47,476 bases of DNA from Acidimicrobiaceae bacterium (GTDB lineage: Bacteria; Actinomycetota; Acidimicrobiia; Acidimicrobiales; RAAP-2), in contig CANFJV010000005.1 of NCBI GenBank assembly GCA_947447225.1, positions 1 through 47,476 on the forward strand. Direction: 5' to 3'. The notes under the pieces are model-generated. The model was given only the letters and a program-made list of their open reading frames with translations, had not been told where the DNA came from and did not search any database. Of the stretch, positions 7,428 through 17,900 are shown one piece after another. Numbering within the stretch: the first letter of the stretch is position 1; every line of letters starts with the position of its first letter. Both the position numbers and the translations under genes were made by a program.

Positions 7428-10400
7428 CGAACCGGTCTGACACACCGAGCGGCGATGCTCAAGAGGTGAGTGGACCATCTAGCCAACCCTCGCTGTTTCG
7501 TGCTGTCGCTGGAACACCACTGCCGCATCTTGAAGGGTTTCACCCAGTTGTGGCGGAATGGTTCTCCAACCGGTTCCCAAATGGGCCGACTGCCCCACAA
7601 CTTGCGGCATGGCCGGCACTGAGAACCGGAAGCGATGTGCTTGTGGCTTCGCCAACTGGTTCGGGTAAAACCCTGACGGGATTCCTCGTCGCCATTGATG
7701 CCCTGTGGCATGCCTTTGACGCCGGGGACTATGTGCCAAAGACGGCCAAGGTGCTCTATGTGTCGCCACTCAAGGCACTCACGGCCGACGTGCGGGAAAA
7801 CCTCCTGCAGCCGTTGGCCGAGATTGCTGCGTTGGCCGAAGCGAAAGGCATTGTTGGCCCAACCGTTGAGGTCGGCCTCAGAACTGGCGATTCCACCGCA
7901 CAAGAGCGAGCAGCGCTCGTGAAGAACCCACCAGATCTCATTGTCACGACCCCTGAGTCGCTCTACTTGTTGTGCACCTCAGCCAAGGGTCGAAGTGCGC
8001 TTGCAAGCGTGTCGACCATCATCATCGACGAAATCCACACGCTGGCTCGAGACAAACGTGGTGCGCACTTGGCACTCACCGTTGAGCGCTTGGCCGCCCT
8101 CGTGGCAAAGCGTGGCGGACGACTGCAGCGCATTGGGCTCTCTGCCACGCAGCGCCCCCTATCGGTGGTTGGGGATTTGTTAAGCGGTGTTGGCGAAGGG
8201 CGTGTACCGCCCACCATCATTGACTGCGGCCATCGTCGTGATCTTCGCGTCTCGGTTGCGCTTGGTGCACAAGATCTCGAAGCCGTGGCGAGTGCCGCGC
8301 AAATGAGTGAAGCGCTTGATGACTTGGCCGACCAGGTTCGACGTCACCACACCACGTTGATTTTTGTCAACACCAGACGCATGGCGGAACGCCTTGCCCA
8401 CCAATTGGCCGAACGACTTGGACAAGACCCGGCAGACACCAACGACGATGCCCTCAACGTCGCCGCCCACCATGGCAGTTTGTCCTTTGCCCGGCGACGT
8501 CTGGTCGAAGCCAGGCTGCGCTCGGGGGATTTGAAAGCCTTGGTCGCCACCGCGTCACTCGAACTTGGTATTGACGTTGGGCCGGTTGACCTTGTGTGTC
8601 AGTTCGGCTCGCCTCGGGCGATTGCCACGTTCTTGCAGCGCATTGGTCGAGCAAATCACCAAGTTGGCGGGACACCCGAAGGCCGCATCTATCCAATGAC
8701 CAGAGATGAGTTGGTCGAGTGCACGGCACTGCTTGCGGCGGTGCGAGCAGGCGACCTTGATGTGTTGCATCCGGTCCACCAGCCCATGGACGTTGCCATT
8801 CAGCAGATCGTGGCAGAAGTGGGTGCGGCCGGAGAGTGCACCGTGACCGAGCTCTATGACCTCGTGCGCCACGCTGCAGCGTTTTGCGACCTCAGCATTG
8901 ATGATTTTGATGAGGCCTTAGAGCTCGCCGCCCGAGGCATCGTGTCGGGTCGTGGCCGCAGAGGTGCCCACCTGCACCTTGACCGCGTCAATGGTGTGGT
9001 GCGTCCAGCCAAAAGTGCCCGCCTTGCGGCACTCCTCAATGGTGGCGTCATTCCCGAGACCGGGGACTATCGAGTGGTTCTTGACCCAGAAGGGGTCACG
9101 ATTGGCCAAGTCAATGAAGACTTCGCGATTGATTCAACGCCTGGTGATGTGTTCTTACTCGGGACACAGTCGTGGCGGGTGACCAAAGTGGAAACGAGCG
9201 TCGTGCGTGTCGTTGACGCTGGGGGCGCTCGGCCCTCTGTCCCGTTTTGGCTTGGTGAAGCGCCAGCTCGAACCACCGAGCTTTCCCACTGGGTCGGAAC
9301 GATTCGTGCGCTGGCACAGTCCTATCTCGAGCAAGGTCGCGCCCCATCGCTACCAAGCGCCATTGATGACCTCTCTGGTGTTGGTGAGGTCGCGAGTGTG
9401 CAGGTTGCGACGTATTTGGCCGCGGCGTTTGGCAGCCTTGGGAAGCTCCCAACCGCCACGCACTTGGTCATTGAGCGATTCTTTGACGAAGCAGAAGGCA
9501 GTCAGCTCATCGTGCACTCGCCGCATGGTGGTCGGATCAATCGAGCCCTTGGCTTGGCCTTGCGCAAACGGTTCTGTGTGGCGTTTGACTTCGAACTCCA
9601 AGCCGCGGCCGATGACGACACGGTGTTGATCTCACTCGGGCCACATCACAGCTTCCCCTTGACTCAAGTGCCAAATATGGTGCGGTCCGACCAGGCCATC
9701 TCGGTGCTCACCCAAGCGGTGTTGCCCCACCCGATGCTGCAAGCACGGTGGCGATGGAATCTCAATCGCAGCTTGATCGTGGCGCGAACCTCTTCAGGGG
9801 GTCGCCGTCCCATTCACTTACAGCGCATGGAGTCTGAAGATCTTCTTGCGGCCACTTGGCCATCGCTCGCAGCCTGTCAAGAAAATGCCGCACCAGGTCC
9901 AATTCCGATTCCCGATCATCTGCTGGTTCGCCAAACCATTGCCGACACCTTGTTTGAACCCATGGATGGCGACGGCCTTGTTTCGTTGCTGCAAGGAATT
10001 GAGCGGGGCGAGATCACCTGCTCGTTTGTTGAATCGGCAACACCTTCTCCACTGAGCCACGGCATCTTGACCGGCCGGCCCTACACCTTCTTAGATGATG
10101 CGCCGCTTGAAGAGCGTCGGTCACGAGCCGTCGGCATGGAGCGCTCACTTCCAGAACTCGCCAATGTGGCTGCCGGTGGGTCAACCACAATTGACCCGCA
10201 AGCACTCGAGCAACTGCTCGATCAGATTGGTCCGAAGGTCCGAAGCGCCGATGAATTGGCTGATCTGTTAGATGACCTTGTCGCCATGCGCCCGGTGCCC
10301 GAGTGGCAGGCCTTTGCCGAGATCTTGGAAACAAGTGGCCGCTTGAGCCAGGTTGATGGAAGTTGGGTACTCACACATCGCCAAGCACAATTCGCGAGTC

Positions 10401-11731
10401 GTGATGGAGACGACGACGTCGTGGCCGAATGCCTTCGTGGTCATCTTGAGCGAGCCGGGCCAATCACCCTTGATCAGCTCGTGGCGCCATTGCCAATTGG
10501 CCCCGGTCCACTACTCGGCGCGCCCTTCACGCAACTTCGAGGCTCGACGGCAATTCGCCGGGTTGAGGCCATGGGTCTAGCCATTGAACTTCCCGATGGG
10601 CGATGGTGCGCGCGGCACTTGTTGGCACGGCTGTATCGCTCGAGCACTGCAGTTCGGCGACAGCGAGTTGAAGCCGTTCCCCTTGCGAACTATCTCGACA
10701 CGCTGCGCCAGGTGCAACATGTTGGGCCCGGTGTGCAACTCCACGGCCGCCAAGGTGTCCTCGCCGTCATTGAACAACTCCAAGGCATTGAGCTCGCTGC
10801 TGGGGACTGGGAACGCCACGTCTTGGCCGCTCGTGTGGCTGACTACCAGCCGAGTTGGCTCGATGAGCTGTGTTTGTCCGGCCAGGTCACGTGGCTCCGT
10901 CTGACGCCGAGAAGCGACACGACGACGGAGCGTCGGGGCAGTTCGCACCCATCAGCATCGACACCGCTCACCTTGTGTTTGCGCGCTGACCTGCCGGTTC
11001 TTCTTGCCGGGGTTCGACAAGGCCAGAGTCCAACTCCTCCTGCACATGGCGCGGCTGCAGATTGCTATGGCGTGCTGTCGACAAGTGGTGCAACGTTTCG
11101 CTCCGACTTGGCCGCACTCACCGGCCGCTTGCCAGCCGAGGTCGATGAAGGTCTGTGGGAACTCGTGGCGTCAGGTCTTGTGCATGCGGACACCTTTGGT
11201 GCGGTGCGCGCGCTCCTGCGCCCAAGAACGACAAAAGCGAGTCGACTCTCCCGGTCGCCCGCCGGTCGGCTGGGCACGCACCGGGGGCTGCGCTCAAGCG
11301 AAATTGGCGAAGGCAGATGGTCACTGGTCACCCCTGCGTTTCGCACGTCTGATGTGCTTGCAACCGAAGGCCTCGCCGAAGATGTGGCCGCGATCATGCT
11401 TGATCGCTGGGGTGTCGTGAGTTTCAGCCACTACGCCAGAGAGTCGTTCACTGTGCCGTGGCGCGACCTCGCTCGAGCGCTTCGTCGCTTTGAAGCCAAG
11501 GGACAAGTGAGCGGTGGCCGCTTTGTTGCTGGCATTGCCGGTGAGCAATTTGCGCGCCATGACGTGGTGCAAGCGTTGAGCGCAGGTCCTCGTGAACCGC
11601 TCGCCCAAGTCACCGTGTGTGGATCAGATCCGCTCAATGTGACGGGGCTGTTGTTGCCTGGGGCCAGAGTCCCAGCACAACGGAACCGAACGGTCACGTT
11701 CCGAGGTGGCGTGGTGTCTGCCACGAGTTAG
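7424..11731 (+). CDS. lhr: Large helicase-related protein Lhr, DEAD/DEAH-like superfamily 2
   Basis: ATP-dependent 3'-5' DNA helicase of the Lhr family, linked to DNA repair (family knowledge). At 1435 residues it has the size of long bacterial Lhr proteins. Visible motifs: PQLAAW region (Q-motif side), Walker A ASPTGSGKT (75-83), PLKALTADV (Ia), TTPESLYLL (Ib), Walker B DEIH (202-205), GLSATQ (III), then domain 2 with FVNTRRMAERLA, ATASLELGIDVG (V) and QRIGRANHQ (VI) near residue 400. After about 480 come the Lhr winged-helix and core region and a long C-terminal part with several winged-helix-like segments. Starts with GTG overlapping the stop of the small membrane protein. Ends 1 bp from a convergent secreted-protein gene with no terminator between. 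Confidence 0.95.
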   Translation: MTNRSDTPSGDAQEVSGPSSQPSLFRAVAGTPLPHLEGFHPVVAEWFSNRFPNGPTAPQLAAWPALRTGSDVLVASPTGSGKTLTGFLVAIDALWHAFDAGDYVPKTAKVLYVSPLKALTADVRENLLQPLAEIAALAEAKGIVGPTVEVGLRTGDSTAQERAALVKNPPDLIVTTPESLYLLCTSAKGRSALASVSTIIIDEIHTLARDKRGAHLALTVERLAALVAKRGGRLQRIGLSATQRPLSVVGDLLSGVGEGRVPPTIIDCGHRRDLRVSVALGAQDLEAVASAAQMSEALDDLADQVRRHHTTLIFVNTRRMAERLAHQLAERLGQDPADTNDDALNVAAHHGSLSFARRRLVEARLRSGDLKALVATASLELGIDVGPVDLVCQFGSPRAIATFLQRIGRANHQVGGTPEGRIYPMTRDELVECTALLAAVRAGDLDVLHPVHQPMDVAIQQIVAEVGAAGECTVTELYDLVRHAAAFCDLSIDDFDEALELAARGIVSGRGRRGAHLHLDRVNGVVRPAKSARLAALLNGGVIPETGDYRVVLDPEGVTIGQVNEDFAIDSTPGDVFLLGTQSWRVTKVETSVVRVVDAGGARPSVPFWLGEAPARTTELSHWVGTIRALAQSYLEQGRAPSLPSAIDDLSGVGEVASVQVATYLAAAFGSLGKLPTATHLVIERFFDEAEGSQLIVHSPHGGRINRALGLALRKRFCVAFDFELQAAADDDTVLISLGPHHSFPLTQVPNMVRSDQAISVLTQAVLPHPMLQARWRWNLNRSLIVARTSSGGRRPIHLQRMESEDLLAATWPSLAACQENAAPGPIPIPDHLLVRQTIADTLFEPMDGDGLVSLLQGIERGEITCSFVESATPSPLSHGILTGRPYTFLDDAPLEERRSRAVGMERSLPELANVAAGGSTTIDPQALEQLLDQIGPKVRSADELADLLDDLVAMRPVPEWQAFAEILETSGRLSQVDGSWVLTHRQAQFASRDGDDDVVAECLRGHLERAGPITLDQLVAPLPIGPGPLLGAPFTQLRGSTAIRRVEAMGLAIELPDGRWCARHLLARLYRSSTAVRRQRVEAVPLANYLDTLRQVQHVGPGVQLHGRQGVLAVIEQLQGIELAAGDWERHVLAARVADYQPSWLDELCLSGQVTWLRLTPRSDTTTERRGSSHPSASTPLTLCLRADLPVLLAGVRQGQSPTPPAHGAAADCYGVLSTSGATFRSDLAALTGRLPAEVDEGLWELVASGLVHADTFGAVRALLRPRTTKASRLSRSPAGRLGTHRGLRSSEIGEGRWSLVTPAFRTSDVLATEGLAEDVAAIMLDRWGVVSFSHYARESFTVPWRDLARALRRFEAKGQVSGGRFVAGIAGEQFARHDVVQALSAGPREPLAQVTVCGSDPLNVTGLLLPGARVPAQRNRTVTFRGGVVSATS

Positions 11732-11732
11732 C

Positions 11733-14700
11733 TCAACGCGGCCCGCAGTACTGGGTTGGCAGGATGAATTGCAAGGTGTTGTAGGTGCCGTTCCATGGGG
11801 CCTTTGAGAACATCGATACTTGATTTGCGTAGTCACCAGCACGACCCCACTCTGATGGGCAGAAGTCATTGAACGAGATGATGCCGGCAATATTTGGCCC
11901 CGAGACAATCTTTTTTGGTGGCGTCGGCGGTGCCGTGATGGTCAATTTGCCTTGCTGGCTCACGGTGTAGTGCACACCCCAGGCGACCGCCAAGAACGCG
12001 GGGAGTGCAAGTTTGGCGATGTTGTAGGTGAGATATTCGGCCTGGTCCATGTAGACACCGACGTGGGTGCCGGGATTGAGTTGGTGAAGCCCATCGGCCC
12101 AACCACTGAGCGCCGAGGCCCACTTCGCTGAGCTCACCGCCCCTGGGGGGCCATCAAGGCCGGAGTGGTTGTCGGGATACCCTTCGGGGTCATAGATCAC
12201 GAAGTTGGGTTGAAGATTGAGCCCTTGTTTTGGATACGACGCCAAAATGGTGCCAACCGCTCGACCGGCGAGCAGGCTTGCTTGGTAGTACGCCTGCGGT
12301 GGATTTGCCGCACCGGCACCCGATGGCAAGACACTCAGTTGCGCGGTGTTCGCACTTGGCGTTCCCGAGGTGGCGAGACCTTGTTCGGTGCCGCTTGAAT
12401 CGGTGAAACCACCAACACCACGACACAGGCTTGGCGAAACACAGGCAATCGCCGATAGCACTGCTTCAGGACTTCGAGCCGCACCAGCAGGCAAGTTGGA
12501 AAAGGCAGCCTTGCCAACAATGCCACCCACAATGGCGAGCAGCACGGGTCGCTTGTGGAGCGCCCCATCAATCGCGCTGCCCGCTGCGATGCAGGTTGCC
12601 GTCGGGCAACTGACCGAGTTGAGGACAAACGACGGGTTTGACGCTGCAGCAACTGGGGCGGAAATGGCAGACGTGGCGCCAGCAATGCCACCACTGACAA
12701 CGGTCACCGTGGCAAGCGATTTTCCAGTTGCCATGGTGGTGGTGCCAACCACCGTGCAAGTGCTTGGCCCGCAAGAAATGGCCGTGTAGGTCGCCTGAGG
12801 ATTACTTGCCGCTCCTGGCGCCAAGGTGCCGGCGGCGACCGAAATGGCAACGTCGGCGGCGATGGACCCAAGCCACGGTCGAGTGCGACCAGCAGTATCG
12901 ACAAATGAACCAACGCCGAGGCAGCTTTGCCCGCTCGTGCACGTGATCGACGTTGGGGTCATTCGCGAGTTAACCGATGCACCCGGCGGGGTCGCAAGCA
13001 CGCGTGCGGTGCTTGGCGTTCCTGCTCTTGTTGCCACCGCAATGCCAACCGTGCGACCAGCGACATCCATCTGCGTGCCAAGGCCAACACACACGCTGGC
13101 CGAAGTGCATCGCAGCGCGGTCAGTGTTGCTTGTGGGTTGCTCGCCGCAGAAGTCGGCACGGCGACAAACCGGGCGGAACTGGTTGCGCCGGAAATGGTC
13201 GTCCATGTTGGAAGGCGCTTTCCCGTTGCATCAAGGGCGCTGCCAACAATGGTGCAGATGGTTGGTTGTTGACAAGAAATCGCACCAATTTGTGCCTTTG
13301 GATCCGCGGCAGAACCGGTGGGGATGGGTAACCACGTGCCCACACCTTTTCCATCGGCAGTACTCGTCACCATGACCGGCATCGACGATCCATCAAATTC
13401 GGTCGCAACTCCGGCGGCAACACAGGTGGTCGGGCACGAAATCGCTGACAGTTTGGCGGAGATCGGAGGACCAGAAACCGTCCAAAAGCTCAGCCATGTT
13501 GCCGGTCGACCACTTGCGGCGATGGCTTTGCCAGTGGCCAAGTCCTGGCCACTGTTGGCGAGTCCGGTGTAGGGAGCGCCAACGGTCCCAAGTGCTCCGG
13601 TGTCGCCAATTACTGGCCAGCCATCATTGAGCGCTCGAGGAAGTGACCCTTGCGGGATGGCATAGAGGCCCGTGCCGGAAGTTGAGGTGAACATGGCGCC
13701 ACTGGCAAAGACAAGGAACTGTCCTCCAACTGCCGCGGCACTGAGCGATGTGGACGACGGAGAAAACACGGCGGATGCTTTCACATCAAGTGCTCGCCAC
13801 GATGGCGTGCCTTGACCCACCACCGTGTCGAAACTGAGATAGTCCGAGTAGTCACTTCGGGCGAGGACTTCCACTTTCGTGCCGTCGCTGGCTAAGACGG
13901 GACGACCAGTCACGGTGGAGCCGCCACTTGCCGAGGTTGACAAGTCCGTCGTTGTCCACAGCGAGGACACGGTGTTGATGGGACCAGAAAGTGCAACCAG
14001 ATGATGGTTGGCGAGCGTCACCACAATCGTGGTCATACCCGGCGTGCAGGCAATGACGGGACCGCCCGTCACGAGACTCGGTACGGGAAAATTCCGACTG
14101 CTCCAGAATCGCAAGGTGGCATTGTCATCAGCGAATTCGACCACGTTGCCAAGCACCGAGACCCCAGCAACATGGTGTTGGGCTGACGTCTGCTCACTGT
14201 CGACAACTGGATCCGTCACGATGTTGGGCCCGCCAGATAGTGCGGTCACGTCAACGGCTTGCCAAGGTTTGGTCGCACTCGCGGTGTCGACAAAGGAGAT
14301 GACATGGCCCGCGCTCGTGCGGCTGAAGACCGAGGTACCAGTGTCGGTGATGCTGATCGATGGCCGACCAATGGTGGCTGGGCCACTTGACAGTGCAGTC
14401 AGGTCATAGCGCTGCCAAGCGGTTCGCCCACTGAATTGCTCAACGCTGAGCATGAGGTGGCCATTTGTTGCTCTCGTCACGAGCACCGGCACGCCGGATT
14501 GGTCGACGGCAATTGCCGGTGTGACGGTTGAGGTGAGGCCAATGGACTGGGTCAAGTTGGTTGAGGACCAGTTGGTTGAACTTGCCGAAGGAGCTGTTAT
14601 CACCACCACTTGACTTGACTCAGTGAGTCCAGCAGCAAGCACGGAGCCACCGGCATCGACGATTGCTGGGGGTTCTTTGAAATTGGTTAAGGCCGCACTT

Positions 14701-14918
14701 GCGGTCACGTCAACGGTGGCCCAATTCGCGGTTGATCCAATCGGGGCATGAAACGCCCACAGGTGTGACGGCGGAGTTGCTGGTGCACTAATTGCGCCAG
14801 CAGGCGTGGCCTCATCGGCGCTGCGGGCCGCAAACAACGCCGACGCGACAATGACCCCTGCCAGAACCGCGCGGCGAAGTTGTCTACCTCGCCGTGGTCG
14901 ACCCGTCATGTTCGCCAT
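11733..14918 (-). CDS. Giant secreted protein: two seven-copy repeat arrays plus C-terminal hydrolase-like domain
   Basis: Exported protein of 1061 residues, not assigned to a named family. The N-terminus has a basic stretch and a hydrophobic segment ending near residue 45 (signal peptide or anchor). Residues about 52-422 hold seven copies of a ~51-residue unit anchored by W-x3-D-[LV]-[TS] (Trp at 66, 117, 168, 219, 272, 321, 374), which predicts a seven-bladed propeller. Residues about 488-855 hold seven copies of a 55-residue unit with a C-x(3-5)-C pair (first Cys at 495, 549, 604, 660, 716, 771, 826). The last 190 residues contain NFVIYDPEGYPD, HVGVYMDQAEY and GIISFNDFCPSEW, strand-like segments with acidic ends reminiscent of a TIM-barrel glycosidase (GH25-like at best). 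ATG at 14918 is chosen because TAGGGT lies 7 nt upstream; a GTG at 14927 is the alternative. Confidence 0.75.
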   Translation of the reverse strand: MANMTGRPRRGRQLRRAVLAGVIVASALFAARSADEATPAGAISAPATPPSHLWAFHAPIGSTANWATVDVTASAALTNFKEPPAIVDAGGSVLAAGLTESSQVVVITAPSASSTNWSSTNLTQSIGLTSTVTPAIAVDQSGVPVLVTRATNGHLMLSVEQFSGRTAWQRYDLTALSSGPATIGRPSISITDTGTSVFSRTSAGHVISFVDTASATKPWQAVDVTALSGGPNIVTDPVVDSEQTSAQHHVAGVSVLGNVVEFADDNATLRFWSSRNFPVPSLVTGGPVIACTPGMTTIVVTLANHHLVALSGPINTVSSLWTTTDLSTSASGGSTVTGRPVLASDGTKVEVLARSDYSDYLSFDTVVGQGTPSWRALDVKASAVFSPSSTSLSAAAVGGQFLVFASGAMFTSTSGTGLYAIPQGSLPRALNDGWPVIGDTGALGTVGAPYTGLANSGQDLATGKAIAASGRPATWLSFWTVSGPPISAKLSAISCPTTCVAAGVATEFDGSSMPVMVTSTADGKGVGTWLPIPTGSAADPKAQIGAISCQQPTICTIVGSALDATGKRLPTWTTISGATSSARFVAVPTSAASNPQATLTALRCTSASVCVGLGTQMDVAGRTVGIAVATRAGTPSTARVLATPPGASVNSRMTPTSITCTSGQSCLGVGSFVDTAGRTRPWLGSIAADVAISVAAGTLAPGAASNPQATYTAISCGPSTCTVVGTTTMATGKSLATVTVVSGGIAGATSAISAPVAAASNPSFVLNSVSCPTATCIAAGSAIDGALHKRPVLLAIVGGIVGKAAFSNLPAGAARSPEAVLSAIACVSPSLCRGVGGFTDSSGTEQGLATSGTPSANTAQLSVLPSGAGAANPPQAYYQASLLAGRAVGTILASYPKQGLNLQPNFVIYDPEGYPDNHSGLDGPPGAVSSAKWASALSGWADGLHQLNPGTHVGVYMDQAEYLTYNIAKLALPAFLAVAWGVHYTVSQQGKLTITAPPTPPKKIVSGPNIAGIISFNDFCPSEWGRAGDYANQVSMFSKAPWNGTYNTLQFILPTQYCGPR
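12354..13457 (-). repeat. Seven tandem 55-codon repeats with Cys pairs
   Basis: Coding repeat inside the secreted protein. Each unit is about 165 bp and shows a linker like AASNPQA, a strand like TLTALRC, a second Cys 3-5 residues on, a V-G-[ST] turn and a D-x-x-G-[KR] loop. First-Cys spacings are 54, 55, 56, 56, 55 and 55 residues. Each pair probably forms a disulfide, which suits an extracellular propeller or solenoid. Confidence 0.75.
13653..14765 (-). repeat. Seven ~51-codon propeller-like repeats, copy 1 of 3 in the locus
   Basis: Anchors include NWATVDVTA, NWSSTNLTQ, AWQRYDLTA, PWQAVDVTA, FWSSRNFPV, LWTTTDLST and SWRALDVKA, each followed 12-16 residues later by a P-[VLAS]-[ILV] strand. 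The same anchor occurs in the two neighbouring secreted proteins. Seven copies at steady spacing is the classic sign of a beta-propeller. Confidence 0.7.
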
Positions 14919-14925
14919 TTTGTTC

Positions 14926-14931
14926 ACCCTA
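14926..14931 (-). promoter_or_regulatory. -10 box (TAGGGT) of a leaderless transcript
   Basis: TAGGGT followed by GAACAAA (7 nt) and the ATG at 14918. It lies inside the 40-bp gap after the S53 peptidase stop, so the downstream secreted protein may have its own promoter as well as read-through. Confidence 0.4.
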
Positions 14932-14958
14932 GTAACGGCCCTTCACGGAGCGGAGTCG

Positions 14959-17900
14959 TCACAGAGCCACTTGCGTCGTGGCAAGCGTTACGTGGCCAGC
15001 TGCGGTTACCCAACTGAGCACCGTCGACGACGTGGTCGCTGATCCACGAAGCATGGTGCCAACACCGCTTAGGCCCCAAGCAGCGGTTGCGTCATAGGCA
15101 TTCCATCTAGCACTTGGACCGCTTTGCGAGAGCACGATGAGGTGATTGAGTTTTGACCAGCCAACAACGAGCAGTCGCGCTTGGCTCGACACCACGACTG
15201 GACTGGCAAGAATCGCGCTTGATCGTGCTGCGGCACTGACGTCGGTTGCTTCCCAGGCGCCACTGGTCGGCACCAAGTTGGCAATCCATGCGTGACCACT
15301 GGTGGTCGATACTGCCACTGCGCTGCCAAGTGGCCCAACGGTGACCGAGATTGGGTTGGTCGAGATGGCGCCAAGGGTTGTTGACGCTGACACATTGGTC
15401 TGTGCGGTGACGACGGCTCCCGACGTTGACACGACGAAGAGTTCACCAGCGCTTGACCGAACGCCAAGAAGAAGTCCACTGGCACTCCCCGCACATGCCG
15501 GCGCACTGGAAATGGTGAGTCCCGTGAGCGCGGTGAGATCGGTGGTGGAAAACGCGGTTGCAAGTGGTGACGTTGCCGTGAAGATCACCAGTCGGCCACT
15601 CGTCAGGCGAATCGCTCCACTTGCAACAAAGGTCGGCGATGCACCGACACTTGAGAGACAAAGTGCTCCAGCGGTTGCGCCGGTGAGACCTGCCGATTTG
15701 GTGAGATCAGTGATGGTGAACTTGGTCTTTGTGCTGGTTCCTCGAGCCACGAGCACATGGCCGGTGGTCGAGACGCCTGCGACAATGAAGACCGCGCCGA
15801 CTTTGGTGAACTGCACCGGTCCGGTGAACACACCGGAGGTCTTTGGCAGCGAGGTAAAGCTGAGGGTTGCAGCACTCAGCGACGGTGCGGTGCCGGTGGC
15901 AAGAATCACTTTGCTCGCAACACTCGCGAGTTGCGTCGTTGAAGGTGTTGCGGCAAGGAGGCCTCCAAGGGTTGCCTTGCCCGTAAGGGCCCGGTTGGCA
16001 GCCGTTAGGTCTTTGGTGGTCCATGCAGCTGCCCCGGTAAGGGTGGCCATGGGTGCAGCGACCACCGTCCAGCGCTGTGCGCTCGAGGTGACCGACACAC
16101 TCGATGGAACCTTGGACGTGGCATTGAGTGCTGCGAGAGCTCCAACACTGAGCAGCGACCCAGCGGGAAGGGGACTTGCGACGGTGTAGGTCATCTGGTT
16201 GATCGTGGTCGATGACGATGAGGTGCCAAACGACTTCCAGGTGAGCGTTGACACGTCACCGTTTGCGCTGGCGACGAGAGACGCAGGGTTTGAGGGCAAG
16301 GTCATGCCGCGTGGCCACGTGATCGTCAGCGTGTCACCAGTCGCGAGATCGGCAGAAGACAACAAGGTCACTCCAACATTGGTTGGTCGACCAATCAGGG
16401 TGGACGATGACTTGGCGGATGCTGCTTCGGCGCACAAACTGTCGAGCGCACCAGCAAGTGGGGTTCCGAGCCCACTGGCCAAGTCATAGCCAGTCGTGGC
16501 ATTAAAGACCGTGCCGGTTCCAACACTTGAGGACCCTGCGGTCACGTCAGCAAAGTTCGATGGCGAGGCAAGTGCGGAGCGATAGAGGGTGGGATTGAGA
16601 AAACCAACGGTCTTTCCGCACGAAGACTCCGCCAAGGCAACAATGGCGGCGAGGAGTGGTGAGGCAGCCGAGGTTCCTCCGACCGGGAACCAGCCGCCTT
16701 CGTCGGACTGGTAGATAAGTACCCCTGAGCGTGGGTCGCCATTGAGCGACACATCAGGAACCATGCGTTGCGTTGACGTGTTCACTCGAGCGTCAGTGCT
16801 TGTGACAACCTGCCACGCAGGCCGTGGCCACACACTCGACAGACCGCCACCTGATCCGCCACCACCGAGTGACCCACGCCCCCAAGCGCTTTGGACTAGC
16901 GGGGTAAACGAGGTAGTTCTGGTGGCACCGACACCGGTGACATAGGGCTGACTCGCCGGGTCATCGACCGCATCGGCCACGTCGGTTGGATACGAACCAT
17001 TGCCGGCGCAATCTGCTGGACCATTGTCGCCACTCGCGGCGATAAAGGTCTGACCTTGGGCCGCCATTTGCTTGAACAGCCCGTTTTCAAAGTTCACGCC
17101 ACCGGGATCAGGATTGTCGGATTCACACAGTCCCCACGACGTCGTGATCACTTGGGCGAGATCATCAGCGGCGATTCTGGCTAACAGATCATTCGGCGCA
17201 CTTGGGTTCGCAGCGGTCGAGTTGGGTGCTTGGTAGACGAGCAGTTGTGCGCCGGGGGCGACAGAGAGCACATGGTCAATGTCAAGGGTTGGTTCGGTTG
17301 CCTCTGACGGGGCCGAGGGGCTGTAGGCCGGTGGGCCACCGTCAACATTGATGTTCACGATGTTCGGCGTGATGCCGTAGCAGCGGGCGTAGGACGCAAT
17401 ATCGGCCGATTTGTAGCGAGCTAATTCGTAGATGCCAACGGTTACGCCTTGGCCCGTCGTGCCGGCGCTGTAGTAGCGGTCAAGTCCATAGGCACTCCCG
17501 AGTTGTGTGGTCGTGATGCCGTAGCCACTTGTGGCGAGATCAGTAGCAGTTGGACACGTCGGGATTGCAGCTGCGGCTCGGCGAACGGTGGTCACTGACG
17601 GCGACAAGGTGTTAAACGAACCAAGTCCTGAGATTCCAGAGATGAGTGGGCGAAGTGACGAATCAATTCGTGGTGCCGACGTCACGGAAAAGTGGTGCTC
17701 ACCATTTCTGGTGGTGAAGTTCGCCATCTCGGTATGGAAGTACGCACTGATGGTCTTTGCACTCGCCGCAACTTTCAACAGTTGACGTGCGCCATGGAGC
17801 GGCTCGACCGTAAAGCCGGCTGCTTCCAAGCTCTTGGTCAGTGGCGCAAGCGAGGCCGCGCTTGGGCCAAATCGCTTGGCGTAGTCGCCTGGCTTCAAAA

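Noticed and set aside
12354-13457. CRISPR array because of regular repeats
   Set aside because: The repetition is at protein level with 165-bp units inside an open frame; no short identical DNA repeats with spacers exist.
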